NCBI GenBank assembly: GCA_002435755.1
Contig: DIYH01000010.1
Span: forward strand, 16,427-80,426
DNA from: Flammeovirgaceae bacterium UBA6059
GTDB lineage: Bacteria; Bacteroidota; Bacteroidia; Cytophagales; Cyclobacteriaceae
Length of the DNA: 64,000 bases
Direction of reading: 5' to 3'
Every line of letters begins with the position of its first letter. Positions within the stretch are counted from its first letter, which is position 1. The position numbers were made by a program, and so were the translations under genes. The notes under the pieces were generated by a model. It made no database searches and was not told where the DNA came from. It was given only the letters and a program-made list of their open reading frames with translations. Positions 55,452 through 64,000 of this stretch are shown piece after piece.

Positions 55452-57386
55452 ATGGTGTTAATTAAACGAATGACAACCATGACAAAATTTTATCGACAAC
55501 TTACACTATTTATAGCGGCAATTTGTCTCGCTGTAGTTAGTAATGCACAAGATGCCCTTTGGCAACTGGATTTCGAAAAGGGAGTAGCCTGGACCAGGAT
55601 CACCGAGTCGGGCATCCTTTTAGTGGGCACCTCTGACCGTATGCTCCACGGTATCGATTCTCGAGATGGCAACATCTTATGGTCTAATGATATTCTCAGA
55701 GGATCTGGCCCTATGAGAGGTGCAGATGGCAAGAAGCTGGATGATGCTCAGGCCTTTGATCAGTTCTTAAATGTATTGGAAGATCCTGATTATCCGGAAA
55801 TTGGTGATTTCATAGAGGTCAAGTACTCGGACAACATTGCTGTGGCCAACTATGCTGTGATCAACATTCAAAACGGTGAAGTAGTAATGAGCCCGGAAAA
55901 AGCTAATATGCCCGTTACCAAATTTTTAGGAAAAGAAAGAGCAACTTTTAACTTCAATGGCACCACCTATATTCCGGAGCTAAGAATGGTCCTTATCTCA
56001 GCATCCTGGATCGACTATATGGTGAAAGGACAGCCAGAATACAACTTGACCAAGATGGTTTCTTTGCCAGATGCTAAAGTAATATGGGAGACGGATCAGA
56101 TCGCCGTAGATGGATATCCTTATGTTACCGAAAATGGAGACATCATCATGCCTGGCAAGAAGAAGATCGCCAGGATGGATTCAAAAACAGGAGCCATCAA
56201 GTGGTCTTTTGAAGTAGAAGACAAAAAGCAAACATTTGAAAGCTTTGACTTAAGTCTCGATCTGGCACGAGGATACTTTTTTGAAAAGAAAAACAACAAA
56301 GGTGCCCTTGCAGCACATGATATGGCAACAGGCGCTAGACTGTGGGAGGTAGAAATGAAGCTTAAAGATGTACCTCAGATGAACGCCATGGGGTACGGTG
56401 TAGTAACAGTAGACAGCAAAAACTTCACTCTTTATGATGCTGCTAATGGTAGTATCAAGTGGGAAAAGAAGAAACTCAGTGGATATACAGTAGACCTAGG
56501 CGATATGGGCATTCTTGTAACTGCCAAAAGTAAATTCCTGGCCCTACTTGACAAAAATACAGGTGATGAGATCTGGGAAGAAAAGATCTCCGGTATCAGT
56601 ATCGATCAAGTGATAGGTCGAGGTATTATGTACTCTGACGCCAAAGGCAGACTAGGGCTCATAAGCTATGAAGGAGAAAAAGTATGGGACAAAAAAGGAA
56701 TGCTTGAAGTACCTAACCTACGCTACAGACCTACCTTCACCACTGAGCTACTTTACATAGAAGGAGATCTTTATGAACTCGACCTTGAAGCCGGTGACTA
56801 TCGTCTGATGATTGAAAAAATGGAAAAGAAGGTATTCGAAGGCGAAGATGGACCTAGCGGGATCGAATATGTTGACGGTGGTTATCTATTTTCCAACAGC
56901 AATGAACTCATCATGTTAGACCCTGACGGCAGTGTGAGGTGGCAAAAGTTCTGGGCTCCTCCAGGCATGTCTCTGGCAGCTAAAATTGCACTCAGAACTG
57001 CACAAGTTGCTATGTACGCCATGGCCGCAAGCGCCTCCGCACAATCAGCCAGGCACAAAACACCTTATGGTGGAGACACCTACTACAGCAAAATGTATGC
57101 AGAGCAAGCTGCTGCGTGGGCTGTTGCTGGTACTATGGTAGGTTCGGAAGCAAGGAAGAAGTTTACCGCTACAGTCACCAAAGGTGATGATATGCTAGTC
57201 CTTACAAAAGTTGGGCAAGGTGGTCAAAAGAACTCCTCCGGTCTTATTAAAGTAGACAAGCGCACAGGTGAAGAGCTTGGTTCTCTCCTATTAGGAGATA
57301 AGAAGCCAACCTACGACTATGACGCGCTCACAAGCAATGTCTTTTTTAAGGCTGACAACAAACAAGTGATCTGCTACAAGATCTAA
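55452..57386 (+). CDS. Exported PQQ-type beta-propeller protein
   Basis: The 644-residue protein (ATG 55452; another in-frame ATG at 55479) has a signal peptide ending in VVSNAQD. The body consists of repeats of the quinoprotein (PQQ) type, each with a G-x-x-x-W sheet: DALWQLDFEKGVAW, SRDGNILWSNDI, SKTGAIKWSFEVED, MATGARLWEVEM, AANGSIKWEKKK, KNTGDEIWEEKI, forming a propeller of seven or eight blades. A hydrophobic insert near residues 515-560 (LAAKIALRTAQVAMYAMAAS) is unusual in a propeller. No enzyme motif is seen. A strong terminator follows, so the gene is a separate transcription unit from the caspase operon. Confidence 0.85.
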   Translation: MVLIKRMTTMTKFYRQLTLFIAAICLAVVSNAQDALWQLDFEKGVAWTRITESGILLVGTSDRMLHGIDSRDGNILWSNDILRGSGPMRGADGKKLDDAQAFDQFLNVLEDPDYPEIGDFIEVKYSDNIAVANYAVINIQNGEVVMSPEKANMPVTKFLGKERATFNFNGTTYIPELRMVLISASWIDYMVKGQPEYNLTKMVSLPDAKVIWETDQIAVDGYPYVTENGDIIMPGKKKIARMDSKTGAIKWSFEVEDKKQTFESFDLSLDLARGYFFEKKNNKGALAAHDMATGARLWEVEMKLKDVPQMNAMGYGVVTVDSKNFTLYDAANGSIKWEKKKLSGYTVDLGDMGILVTAKSKFLALLDKNTGDEIWEEKISGISIDQVIGRGIMYSDAKGRLGLISYEGEKVWDKKGMLEVPNLRYRPTFTTELLYIEGDLYELDLEAGDYRLMIEKMEKKVFEGEDGPSGIEYVDGGYLFSNSNELIMLDPDGSVRWQKFWAPPGMSLAAKIALRTAQVAMYAMAASASAQSARHKTPYGGDTYYSKMYAEQAAAWAVAGTMVGSEARKKFTATVTKGDDMLVLTKVGQGGQKNSSGLIKVDKRTGEELGSLLLGDKKPTYDYDALTSNVFFKADNKQVICYKI

Positions 57387-57395
57387 AGCATCATG

Positions 57396-57433
57396 ATTGG
57401 GGTCACCTGTCTATACAGGTGGCTCCAATTTTC
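57396..57433 (+). terminator. Strong Rho-independent terminator between the propeller gene and the caspase operon
   Basis: ATTGGGG-CACCTGT and ACAGGTG-CTCCAAT pair over about 15 positions (one internal mismatch, one G-U) around a four-base loop CTAT and run into TTTT. It is the best terminator in the window. Confidence 0.85.
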
Positions 57434-57505
57434 ATTTGGCATGGCCAATCCTCATGTCAAGCATATCTATTAAGATAAAGCAACCATATCTTAACAAAAT
57501 CAGTC

Positions 57506-60500
57506 ATGCGACTAAGACATTTAGTATTTCTCCTGCTAGGCTTGTTGGTCATTGCCCTACCTGGCATTGGGCAAGACAGTCAGTTAATCATCAGGCAAGG
57601 TCATATGGATGCCATCAACGTGGTGAAATATACCCCTGACGGCAGATATGTAATATCAGCAAGTGAAGATAAGACGATTAAGCTTTGGGATGTCAACACG
57701 GGCATTGACGTCAAAAATTTCAGTGGGCATCCTGCAGCGGTCAAGGCCCTTGCTGTTACCTCAGACGGTCAGACTATCATATCCGCCGATGCTGAAGGCA
57801 ACATATTCACATGGGCGACAGAAGGTAGTCGAGAACCGATATTAAAAATCGAAGCTCATGAAGGTGCCATAAATACACTCAATCTCTTTGATGATAACCA
57901 ATCAATCCTGTCAGGTGGCTTTGATCAAACCATCAAACGCTGGGATATCAATTCTGGTAAGCTCATCAAGGACCTACCAGAATCAATGACCTCCGAGATC
58001 CGAGCAATCGGTATCCACCCCAATCAAAAAATGGCGATTGTCGGCGGACAAAAGACCAACGATGTAGAACTGCGCATCATTGATCTGGAAACTGGCGAAG
58101 TGACAGATGATATCCTCAATCACTATGCTGCCTCTGGGGCAGCTAAAGTCTACACCTATGCAGTGTTGAGTGGAGTGTCAGTCGCTACTAGCATAGGCAA
58201 GGGGAACATTGGCAAAGACATGCTCGACTTCTACATCATGAACTACAACAATATAGAGTTTAGAAAAGACGGACGGTCAGCCCTCATCTCTCAAAACACC
58301 TATTTGCCCATAGCAGCTGCCAAAGGTGAGGAAGAAGAGACAGGCAATACGGTAATCTCTATCGCTGAGATATCAGAGGATGGATCAAAGTTCATGGATG
58401 TCAAGCGACCAGAGCGATGGATGCTAGGATATTCCAATGCACGGGCCGTTTTTAGTGAAGATCAGAAAAAAATAATCGTCAATAAGAAGTACTCCATCAA
58501 TGTCTACGACATGGAAAATGCCGAATTCCCCGAAGGAAGTTATAAGGAGTCTGCTACCTATGAGCCCCCGGTACTTAAAGAGTTTAAAGGCGATGTAGCC
58601 TGGCTCAACTCAATAGCCCTATCACCAGACTACCGGACAGCAGTATCTTCAGACAATGAGAACGGTATTAAGCTTTGGGACATGGAGACAGGGCGAATTC
58701 TCCGTAGTATGGAAGGCTATGTCCAGCCTGCATTAGCCGTAGATGCTATGCCTGATGGCAAACACATATTGGTAGGTTCGTTGGATCGCGAGCTTACAAT
58801 GTGGGATATCACCACCGGCAGATTAGTCCGTACTTTCGACCGGTCCAATGATGTCAACTGGATAGATATAGCTGATAATGGAAAATACTTTGTCACAACC
58901 GCTGAAAAGACCAGCTTCTTCAAGGTTTGGAACTTCAAGTCTGGCCGCCTTCTAAAATCGATACTCGAAAAAGACCGCTATTTCAATTGGGCGAAATTTT
59001 CCGATAATGATATCGAAATATACGCTCGATCTGTATCCACAGGCGAAGGTTCGATAGGCATTGGTATGCTCAAAAGCGATGAAGAGCTTAAAATCTGGAA
59101 CCGACAAGATGGCAAATCCAAGAAAGTCAAGGACGGGACTGTCGAGTCTCTTGAGGACAAATACAATAGCAATGGGTATCAGGTGAGTTGGAAGCTAGAT
59201 CGACTCGAACTGAGAAAAGGTGGACAAACCATCATTAACGATAGACAAGCAGGTCACCTTACCGATGCTACCTTCAGCAAGGACGGCAAGTATGTGATCA
59301 CAACAAATGCGCAGGGTGAAATCGCTATGTATGATATAGTCACTGGTAAGAAAACGATCTCAATGGCACTCATTGGCAACTTCGACTACATCACATATAC
59401 TCCCGATTACTATTATACTTCATCAAAAAATGCAGCCAAGGCAATAGCCTTTCGCAATGAGAATACGATACTACCATTTGAGCAACTCGAGTTAAAGTAT
59501 AATCGTCCTGATATCATCGCATCGCGGCTCGGCTATGCTTCTGACAAGCTCATATCTTCATACAAAGCCGCATTTGACAAAAGAATCAAACGTCTTGGGC
59601 TGACAGAGCAGGACCTTGGTGGTAAACTGCAGCTTCCTGAAGTGACTCTTGATTATGAGAACCTGCCCTTAGCTACAGACGAGCGTTCCTTCTCATTCAG
59701 CGCTAGCGCAACAGATGTGTCCGTTGGACTCAAAGCCATCAAGTTGTTCGTAAATGATGTGCCTGTTTACAGTAGTACAGGTCGTGAGATTTCTTCGTCG
59801 GCTGGAGAGAGCATCATACATAAAGCTACCATCGATTTGTCCTCTGGTATCAATGAAGTCAAAGTAGTAGCCATGAATAAGTCAGGCCTTGAATCGCTAC
59901 CTGTATCATTCGAGATCAAATACAACGCTGAATACGCAAAGCCAACACTCTATCTGGTAGCTATTGGTGTTTCAGAATACCGGCAAAGCAATTACAACCT
60001 GGCCTTTGCCGCCAAGGATGCAGCAGATATGGTATCAACCTTGAGTGGCTCTTCTGGTTATGAAAGCATCAAAACCAAAGTATTAACCAACACTGATGCC
60101 ACTAAGGCTAACATATTAGGCCTCCGTTCATTTATAGAGCAGGCGACTGTTGATGACGTGGTTGTCATTTTCATTGCCGGACATGGAGTATTGGACAATT
60201 CGTACAACTACTATTTTGCGACGCATGATATGGACTTCAACAATCCTGCGAATGGGGGCCTTCCTTATGACAACATTGAGCGACTAATTGATGGCATAGC
60301 TTGTCGCAACAAGGTACTATTTATGGATACATGTCACTCCGGTGAACTTGACAAGGATGATGTTGCAGATACACAAAAAGCTGTAGTAAAGCGAGGCTCT
60401 GTGGCTTTTAGGTCTACAGGCACTATCGTACAATTAAAAGAGAATAGTTTTGGTTTGTCAAACACCTTAGAGTTATCAAAGACACTTTTTGGTGATCTCA

Positions 60501-60763
60501 AGAAAGGAACAGGTGCTACCATTATCTCAGCCGCTGGTGGTACCGAATTTGCGCAGGAAGGTTTGAATAGTTCTAACGGCCTATTTACTTCGAGTTTGAT
60601 ACAGGGTATCACAAGCCGAAGGGCAGATATCGACCGCAATAGAAGCTATTCTGTCTCTGAGCTTCAACGTTATATTTCCGAACAGGTGACCTTACTATCC
60701 GGAGGAAGCCAGGTCCCTACTTCTCGTGAGGAGAATACTAAAAATGATTTCAGGGTTTACTAA
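57506..60763 (+). CDS. Exported WD40-repeat protein with C-terminal caspase (peptidase C14) domain
   Basis: The 1085-residue protein begins with a signal peptide (MRLRHLVFLLLGLLVIALPG). Residues about 28-640 form WD40 blades (YVISASEDKTIKLWDVNTG, QSILSGGFDQTIKRWDINSG, AVSSDNENGIKLWDMETG, HILVGSLDRELTMWDITTG), probably two propellers. A beta domain (about 715-810) links to a caspase fold (815-1080): LYLVAIGVSEYRQSNYNLAF, catalytic His893 in IFIAGHGVLD and catalytic Cys943 in LFMDTCHSGELD. The dyad and spacing are normal, so it should be an active Arg/Lys/Asp-type endopeptidase outside the cytoplasm. The C-terminus has VSELQRYISEQV, typical of bacterial caspases. It leads a three-gene operon. 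Confidence 0.92.
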   Translation: MRLRHLVFLLLGLLVIALPGIGQDSQLIIRQGHMDAINVVKYTPDGRYVISASEDKTIKLWDVNTGIDVKNFSGHPAAVKALAVTSDGQTIISADAEGNIFTWATEGSREPILKIEAHEGAINTLNLFDDNQSILSGGFDQTIKRWDINSGKLIKDLPESMTSEIRAIGIHPNQKMAIVGGQKTNDVELRIIDLETGEVTDDILNHYAASGAAKVYTYAVLSGVSVATSIGKGNIGKDMLDFYIMNYNNIEFRKDGRSALISQNTYLPIAAAKGEEEETGNTVISIAEISEDGSKFMDVKRPERWMLGYSNARAVFSEDQKKIIVNKKYSINVYDMENAEFPEGSYKESATYEPPVLKEFKGDVAWLNSIALSPDYRTAVSSDNENGIKLWDMETGRILRSMEGYVQPALAVDAMPDGKHILVGSLDRELTMWDITTGRLVRTFDRSNDVNWIDIADNGKYFVTTAEKTSFFKVWNFKSGRLLKSILEKDRYFNWAKFSDNDIEIYARSVSTGEGSIGIGMLKSDEELKIWNRQDGKSKKVKDGTVESLEDKYNSNGYQVSWKLDRLELRKGGQTIINDRQAGHLTDATFSKDGKYVITTNAQGEIAMYDIVTGKKTISMALIGNFDYITYTPDYYYTSSKNAAKAIAFRNENTILPFEQLELKYNRPDIIASRLGYASDKLISSYKAAFDKRIKRLGLTEQDLGGKLQLPEVTLDYENLPLATDERSFSFSASATDVSVGLKAIKLFVNDVPVYSSTGREISSSAGESIIHKATIDLSSGINEVKVVAMNKSGLESLPVSFEIKYNAEYAKPTLYLVAIGVSEYRQSNYNLAFAAKDAADMVSTLSGSSGYESIKTKVLTNTDATKANILGLRSFIEQATVDDVVVIFIAGHGVLDNSYNYYFATHDMDFNNPANGGLPYDNIERLIDGIACRNKVLFMDTCHSGELDKDDVADTQKAVVKRGSVAFRSTGTIVQLKENSFGLSNTLELSKTLFGDLKKGTGATIISAAGGTEFAQEGLNSSNGLFTSSLIQGITSRRADIDRNRSYSVSELQRYISEQVTLLSGGSQVPTSREENTKNDFRVY

Positions 60764-60773
60764 TTTCAGTGGT

Positions 60774-61544
60774 ATGAGAAACTTGATCTTTATATTGTTA
60801 ATGGTTGGCTCGCAAGCTTTTGGACAGTCTTATACGGCCATTCATGTGATAGGCAAAATCTATCTACCATCAAAGCAGGAGTATCTTAAGCGTGGCACCA
60901 AGCTGTCTGAGTCAGAGAAAATCGAATTTCAGAGTAGCGATGCTAAAGCAGCCATGTTGAGTTCGAGCAGAGGCAGATACGTCATTCAACCGGGACCAAA
61001 AAACACCTCTTCCGATAATCTGGCTTTTGCCTTGGGTTCCATTATTACGCCTGTCAAGGGACAAATGAGCACCAGATCGGGTAGCATCAACAATGCTCTG
61101 GATTTTCAAAAGCAGTTAGGTGAATCTCCGGTAGCATGGCTCAATGAAAAAATGAGCCTCAATGTATCTGAGACCTCCTACCCCATTGACGAAAACAGGT
61201 TCTTCTACATGGCTTATTCTTATAACGGAGAGGTAATCAACAAAAAACTAAGCAACGACGGGCAATCACTTCAGTTCATCAAATCTGAGGTATTCAAGGT
61301 GGATGATCAGCCCATTGAGGCTTCTAAAGTAAACGGTATGGAGCTTTACTACTATGATCTAGACAAAGGTGAAGCCAGCTTAATGACCGCACCCCAACTC
61401 ATTGCAGTATCTTCCGATCAATTGATAGAACTACAAGCTAGCCTCTCCGAAGAAAGCCCGGAAGCCCTGTTGGAGTTTATCAATAGTCTGTACGGTCGGT
61501 GCTCTCAAGAACAGCTTGATGCAGCTATTTCATCGCTAAAGTAG
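60774..61544 (+). CDS. Exported protein with FecR-like N-terminal domain
   Basis: I place the start at ATG 60774, 10 bases behind the caspase stop, because it begins a signal peptide (MRNLIFILLMVGSQAFGQS); open codons upstream overlap the caspase gene. The 256-residue product has a FecR-like beta pattern at about 20-90: AIHVIGKIYLPSKQEYLKRG, TKLSESEKIEFQSSDAKAAM, SSRGRYVIQPG, as in domains that sense or bind at the envelope. The rest (100-256) is mixed beta and helix with no known motif. It sits between the caspase and CHASE2 genes (six bases before the latter), so the three are one operon. The FecR link is by pattern only. Confidence 0.7.
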   Translation: MRNLIFILLMVGSQAFGQSYTAIHVIGKIYLPSKQEYLKRGTKLSESEKIEFQSSDAKAAMLSSSRGRYVIQPGPKNTSSDNLAFALGSIITPVKGQMSTRSGSINNALDFQKQLGESPVAWLNEKMSLNVSETSYPIDENRFFYMAYSYNGEVINKKLSNDGQSLQFIKSEVFKVDDQPIEASKVNGMELYYYDLDKGEASLMTAPQLIAVSSDQLIELQASLSEESPEALLEFINSLYGRCSQEQLDAAISSLK

Positions 61545-61550
61545 CCTGAC

Positions 61551-62717
61551 TTGCAACGTAGACTTCTTCTTGTCGTAGGGGTGATTGCCAACACAATCAC
61601 CCTTTTTGTATTGAGTTTTTGGCTTATCTCACTACCATGGCTGGCCGGTGATGAGAAGTTGATGATCTGGACAACTAGTCTCGTCAAGTTCTTGAACCGT
61701 GAAGTGCCATCCTCCGAGAGATTTGCGTTGATCAACACCTCATATGATCTCATGTTGATCGATAGATATGATGAGTTTGGCTTTCCGGTAGGTAATCAAG
61801 CCATTACCGATAGGTCCAGGATGGCGCTCTTACTAGATATCGTAAGCAAAGCACAGCACAAACCTGATATGATGTTTTTTGATATCCTTTTCGAAGCACC
61901 GACCCCAGAGGACAGTGCTTTGAGGGCGTCATTGCTGCAGCTGCCACGGCACATGCTAAGCTATCACTTAGATACCGATGAGCAGCCCATCTTACCAGTA
62001 ATGCCTGGTGTAAACATAGGTTTGTCGGATTATGTGATCGGTAACAACTTCGAAGGAGCGTATAAGTATCAATTGGTTTACAATGACAGTCTTCACCTGT
62101 CACCGCTCCGGATCTACGAAATCCTGTATGATACCAAAGCCAGGCAAATAGGCCCCTTTGTACAAGTTGGGGAGCACACCACCCTCAACAACTTCATCAT
62201 CGACTATAAAGTACTTCAAAAGGATATCGACGACCTAGAGGCTGGTTTCAATCCTGTAAACCTGGGAGAGCTATTGCTCTTACCAGACGAGGATATTCAA
62301 GAATACCTGAAAGGGAAGATCGTAGTGATTGGTGATTTTAGGGAGAATGATATGCACGAAACCCTCTTTGAGATCACCGCCGGACCATTGATCCTTGTCA
62401 ATGTGCTATTGTCACTGGAGGCTATGGATACATATGTCAATTTTTGGTTCTTCCTACTCCTGGGGGTTGTTTTCGCATATGTCAGTTATATGTCATTGAC
62501 AGATAAGGACATCATCGAAGAAGCCATTCAACGAAGGTTTGGCAATGTACGCCTGGCCAAGTACCTCGCTGGGTTCGCTAGCTATTTAGCTATCCTCACG
62601 TCGCTTTCAGTACTGACATTCTTTATTTTCAATATCCACATCAATGTATTTTTCTTATCATGTTATCTATATGGAGTAGATAAAACCAATGGGCTGATCC
62701 GTAATTGGATCAGCTAA
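61551..62717 (+). CDS. CHASE2-domain membrane protein without output domain
   Basis: From TTG 61551 the 388-residue protein has one N-terminal helix (LLLVVGVIANTITLFVLSFW), a large periplasmic CHASE2-like domain (about 30-290; ERFALINTSYDLMLIDRYDE, PDMMFFDILFEAPTPEDSAL, YLKGKIVVIGDFRENDMHET, AGPLILVNVLLSLEAM) and two or three C-terminal helices (about 295-375). CHASE2 domains normally sense an outside cue and pass it to a kinase, cyclase or similar output domain; none is present here, as the protein ends soon after the last helix. A signal could be passed inside the envelope to the caspase or FecR-like protein. The C-terminal cytoplasmic tail is only about ten residues. Confidence 0.78.
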   Translation: MQRRLLLVVGVIANTITLFVLSFWLISLPWLAGDEKLMIWTTSLVKFLNREVPSSERFALINTSYDLMLIDRYDEFGFPVGNQAITDRSRMALLLDIVSKAQHKPDMMFFDILFEAPTPEDSALRASLLQLPRHMLSYHLDTDEQPILPVMPGVNIGLSDYVIGNNFEGAYKYQLVYNDSLHLSPLRIYEILYDTKARQIGPFVQVGEHTTLNNFIIDYKVLQKDIDDLEAGFNPVNLGELLLLPDEDIQEYLKGKIVVIGDFRENDMHETLFEITAGPLILVNVLLSLEAMDTYVNFWFFLLLGVVFAYVSYMSLTDKDIIEEAIQRRFGNVRLAKYLAGFASYLAILTSLSVLTFFIFNIHINVFFLSCYLYGVDKTNGLIRNWIS

Positions 62718-62922
62718 TTAGTTGGTTGGAAGTTGAACAGATTGTAAACCTCGATCCATTTACACGAGGATAATTAACATTACAATAATCCAATAATGAC
62801 GGCAGAAGGTTATATTCGCGCCTTCAAGAACGCATTTTCATTGCATCACAATTATTGCGTTAATTAGTATATACCTTGCCAAAGGTGATTTCGGTGTGAT
62901 GTAGTGTCCAAAGAATCAAATC

Positions 62923-63927
62923 ATGGAAAATAGAAAAGCAACCATAAAAGATATAGCTAAAAAACTAGGTGTCTCAGCGTCAACAGTATCTCGTGCTCTC
63001 AACGATAAGTTTGTTAAGAATGACGAGATGGTCGCATTGATCAAGCAGACAGCAGAAGAAATGGACTACCAGGTCAATACCATTGCCGCTGGCCTCCGTA
63101 CCCGTAAATCTAATCTGATCGGAATAGTCGTACCTCGTATTGCAAGCAACTTTTTCAGCAGAGTACTCGCAGGTATCCAATCAGTATTGAACAGTAATGG
63201 CTACAACGTTCTCATTTGTCAGTCCAATGAATCAAAAGAGTTGGAAGAACAGCAAGTTAACTCACTGATCCGCTGTAACGTGGAAGGTTTGATGATATCT
63301 TGTTCACAGCAAACGCACAGCGAAGCATTCTTTGATAGAATAGCCTCCAAAGGATTGAAGTTGGTATATTTTGACCGCAAAAACTTCAAGACTCAACTAC
63401 CCGTAGTGAAGATCGATGATGTCCACGGCGGATTTCTGGCTACAGAGCACCTTGTGAAGAATGGCGCAAAAAAGTTAGTTTTCCTTGGCGGGCCACAGGA
63501 ACTCTCTATTTGTAAAGACCGCTTTGAGGGATACGCCAGTGCAGTTGCAGAACTCGGGGCAACTTCGCTGGGAGCGTATTTTGTGGATACAAAGGAAGAA
63601 GTCCTACCAGTCGTCCAAAAACTATTCAATGCTAAACAGAAACCCGATAGCATAGTGACTTGGTCGGATGATTGGGGCGTGCAGGTGATCCTGGCTGCAC
63701 AAGCCGCTGGGTTGAGTATACCGGAAGAACTGATGGTTACCGGTTATGACAATACGGATGTTTGTACGATAGTTCAACCTAACCTCACCAGTATGATTCA
63801 CGACCCTGAGATCATTGGTGAAACTGCAGCTCAGACTCTCCTCGACATGATTGGTGGTAACACAGAGACTGTAGAAAAGCTCATGGAGACCCATCTGGTC
63901 ATCCGCGAGTCAACAGTCAAAAAATAG
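62923..63927 (+). CDS. LacI-family transcriptional regulator
   Basis: The 334-residue protein has the LacI layout: DNA-binding domain at 5-50 (ATIKDIAKKLGVSASTVSRA, then LNDKFV and the hinge AAGLRTRKSNLIG) and a periplasmic-binding-protein-like effector domain (60-332; IVVPRIASNFFSRVLAGIQS, NVLICQSNESKELEEQQVNS, VTGYDNTDVCTIVQPNLTSM). It would repress or activate sugar-use genes on binding a sugar. Its target is not adjacent on the left; the regulated operon probably lies to the right of the window. Confidence 0.94.
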   Translation: MENRKATIKDIAKKLGVSASTVSRALNDKFVKNDEMVALIKQTAEEMDYQVNTIAAGLRTRKSNLIGIVVPRIASNFFSRVLAGIQSVLNSNGYNVLICQSNESKELEEQQVNSLIRCNVEGLMISCSQQTHSEAFFDRIASKGLKLVYFDRKNFKTQLPVVKIDDVHGGFLATEHLVKNGAKKLVFLGGPQELSICKDRFEGYASAVAELGATSLGAYFVDTKEEVLPVVQKLFNAKQKPDSIVTWSDDWGVQVILAAQAAGLSIPEELMVTGYDNTDVCTIVQPNLTSMIHDPEIIGETAAQTLLDMIGGNTETVEKLMETHLVIRESTVKK

Positions 63928-63930
63928 TTA

Positions 63931-64000
63931 TCAGTCCTCGACGTGCAAGCTGATTGCAGGATTGGTATGGGCGGCTTTCACCGATTGAAAACTGATAGTC
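63931..64000 (-). CDS. Possible 3' end of a convergent gene (partial)
   Basis: Reading the reverse strand, 22 codons are open from the right edge to a TGA at 63931-63933, ending FQSVKAAHTNPAISLHVED. The ending three bases after the LacI gene stop and the protein-like composition suggest the C-terminus of a convergent gene. The stretch is too short to name a family or to exclude chance. Confidence 0.35.
   Translation of the reverse strand, partial: TISFQSVKAAHTNPAISLHVED

Noticed and set aside
1..64000. CRISPR arrays, tRNA, rRNA, insertion sequences or prophage
   Set aside because: No regular repeats with spacers, no tRNA cloverleaf in the gaps, and no transposase, integrase or phage gene was seen.

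Overview
The window is a chromosomal segment of a Bacteroidota bacterium, most likely a marine or soil Cytophagales-type organism. I infer this from a TonB-dependent Oar-like receptor, DUF1573 and DUF4421 proteins, four-helix FtsX-type ABC permeases of about 800 residues with two permease halves, many lipoproteins with Bacteroidota-style signal peptides, weak Shine-Dalgarno sequences and TTG/TTTG-type promoter boxes. Genus cannot be resolved. I see no rRNA, tRNA, CRISPR array, insertion sequence or prophage.

Layout. 1-11 kb: a degenerate-site amidohydrolase (cut by the window edge), a DUF1573 protein, trpS, a phosphohexomutase, a Ca2+/cation antiporter, an ECF sigma factor coupled to a membrane-anchored partner, a HAD phosphatase/mutase and pgi; the sugar-phosphate genes form a loose hexose-phosphate group. 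11-17.5 kb: an ABC ATPase, a lipoprotein, a 47-codon membrane peptide and two FtsX-type permeases with a sigma-54-like site upstream. 17.5-23 kb: a MaoC hydratase, a TraB/TIKI-like lipoprotein, a PEGA-like lipoprotein and the Oar-like receptor. 23-27.3 kb: a translationally coupled purine-scavenging operon (NCS2 permease, exported adenosine deaminase, exported purine nucleoside permease-family protein). 27.3-38.2 kb: murB, a sodium symporter, YebC, YdeI-like, Uma2, a class I/II aminotransferase, a broken CPA2 antiporter remnant, an ankyrin protein, glnS with a tiny zinc-ribbon gene overlapping its end, and exported proteins. 38-49 kb: a third FtsX permease, DUF72, a HepT/MntA toxin-antitoxin pair, a six-hairpin glycosidase, a class II Fic protein preceded by a dense cluster of inverted sites, an NTF2-like lipoprotein, a GT2 glycosyltransferase and a YtcJ-like amidohydrolase.

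49.4-55.4 kb holds the most unusual accessory region: four tandem paralogues of an ATP-grasp family that resembles the sugar-transfer-associated type. They fall into an A-B-A-B pattern (two duplicated gene pairs), the pairs are separated by a small antisense gene of unknown function, the fourth copy carries a single-base frameshift, and a DUF4421-like barrel protein follows. 55.4-62.7 kb holds a second candidate system: a PQQ-type beta-propeller protein with its own strong terminator, then a tightly packed operon of an exported WD40-caspase protein with an intact His/Cys dyad, a FecR-like exported protein and an orphan CHASE2 membrane sensor with no output domain. The window ends with a LacI-family regulator and possibly the 3' end of a convergent gene.

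All functional assignments come from reading motifs by eye; no database search was run.
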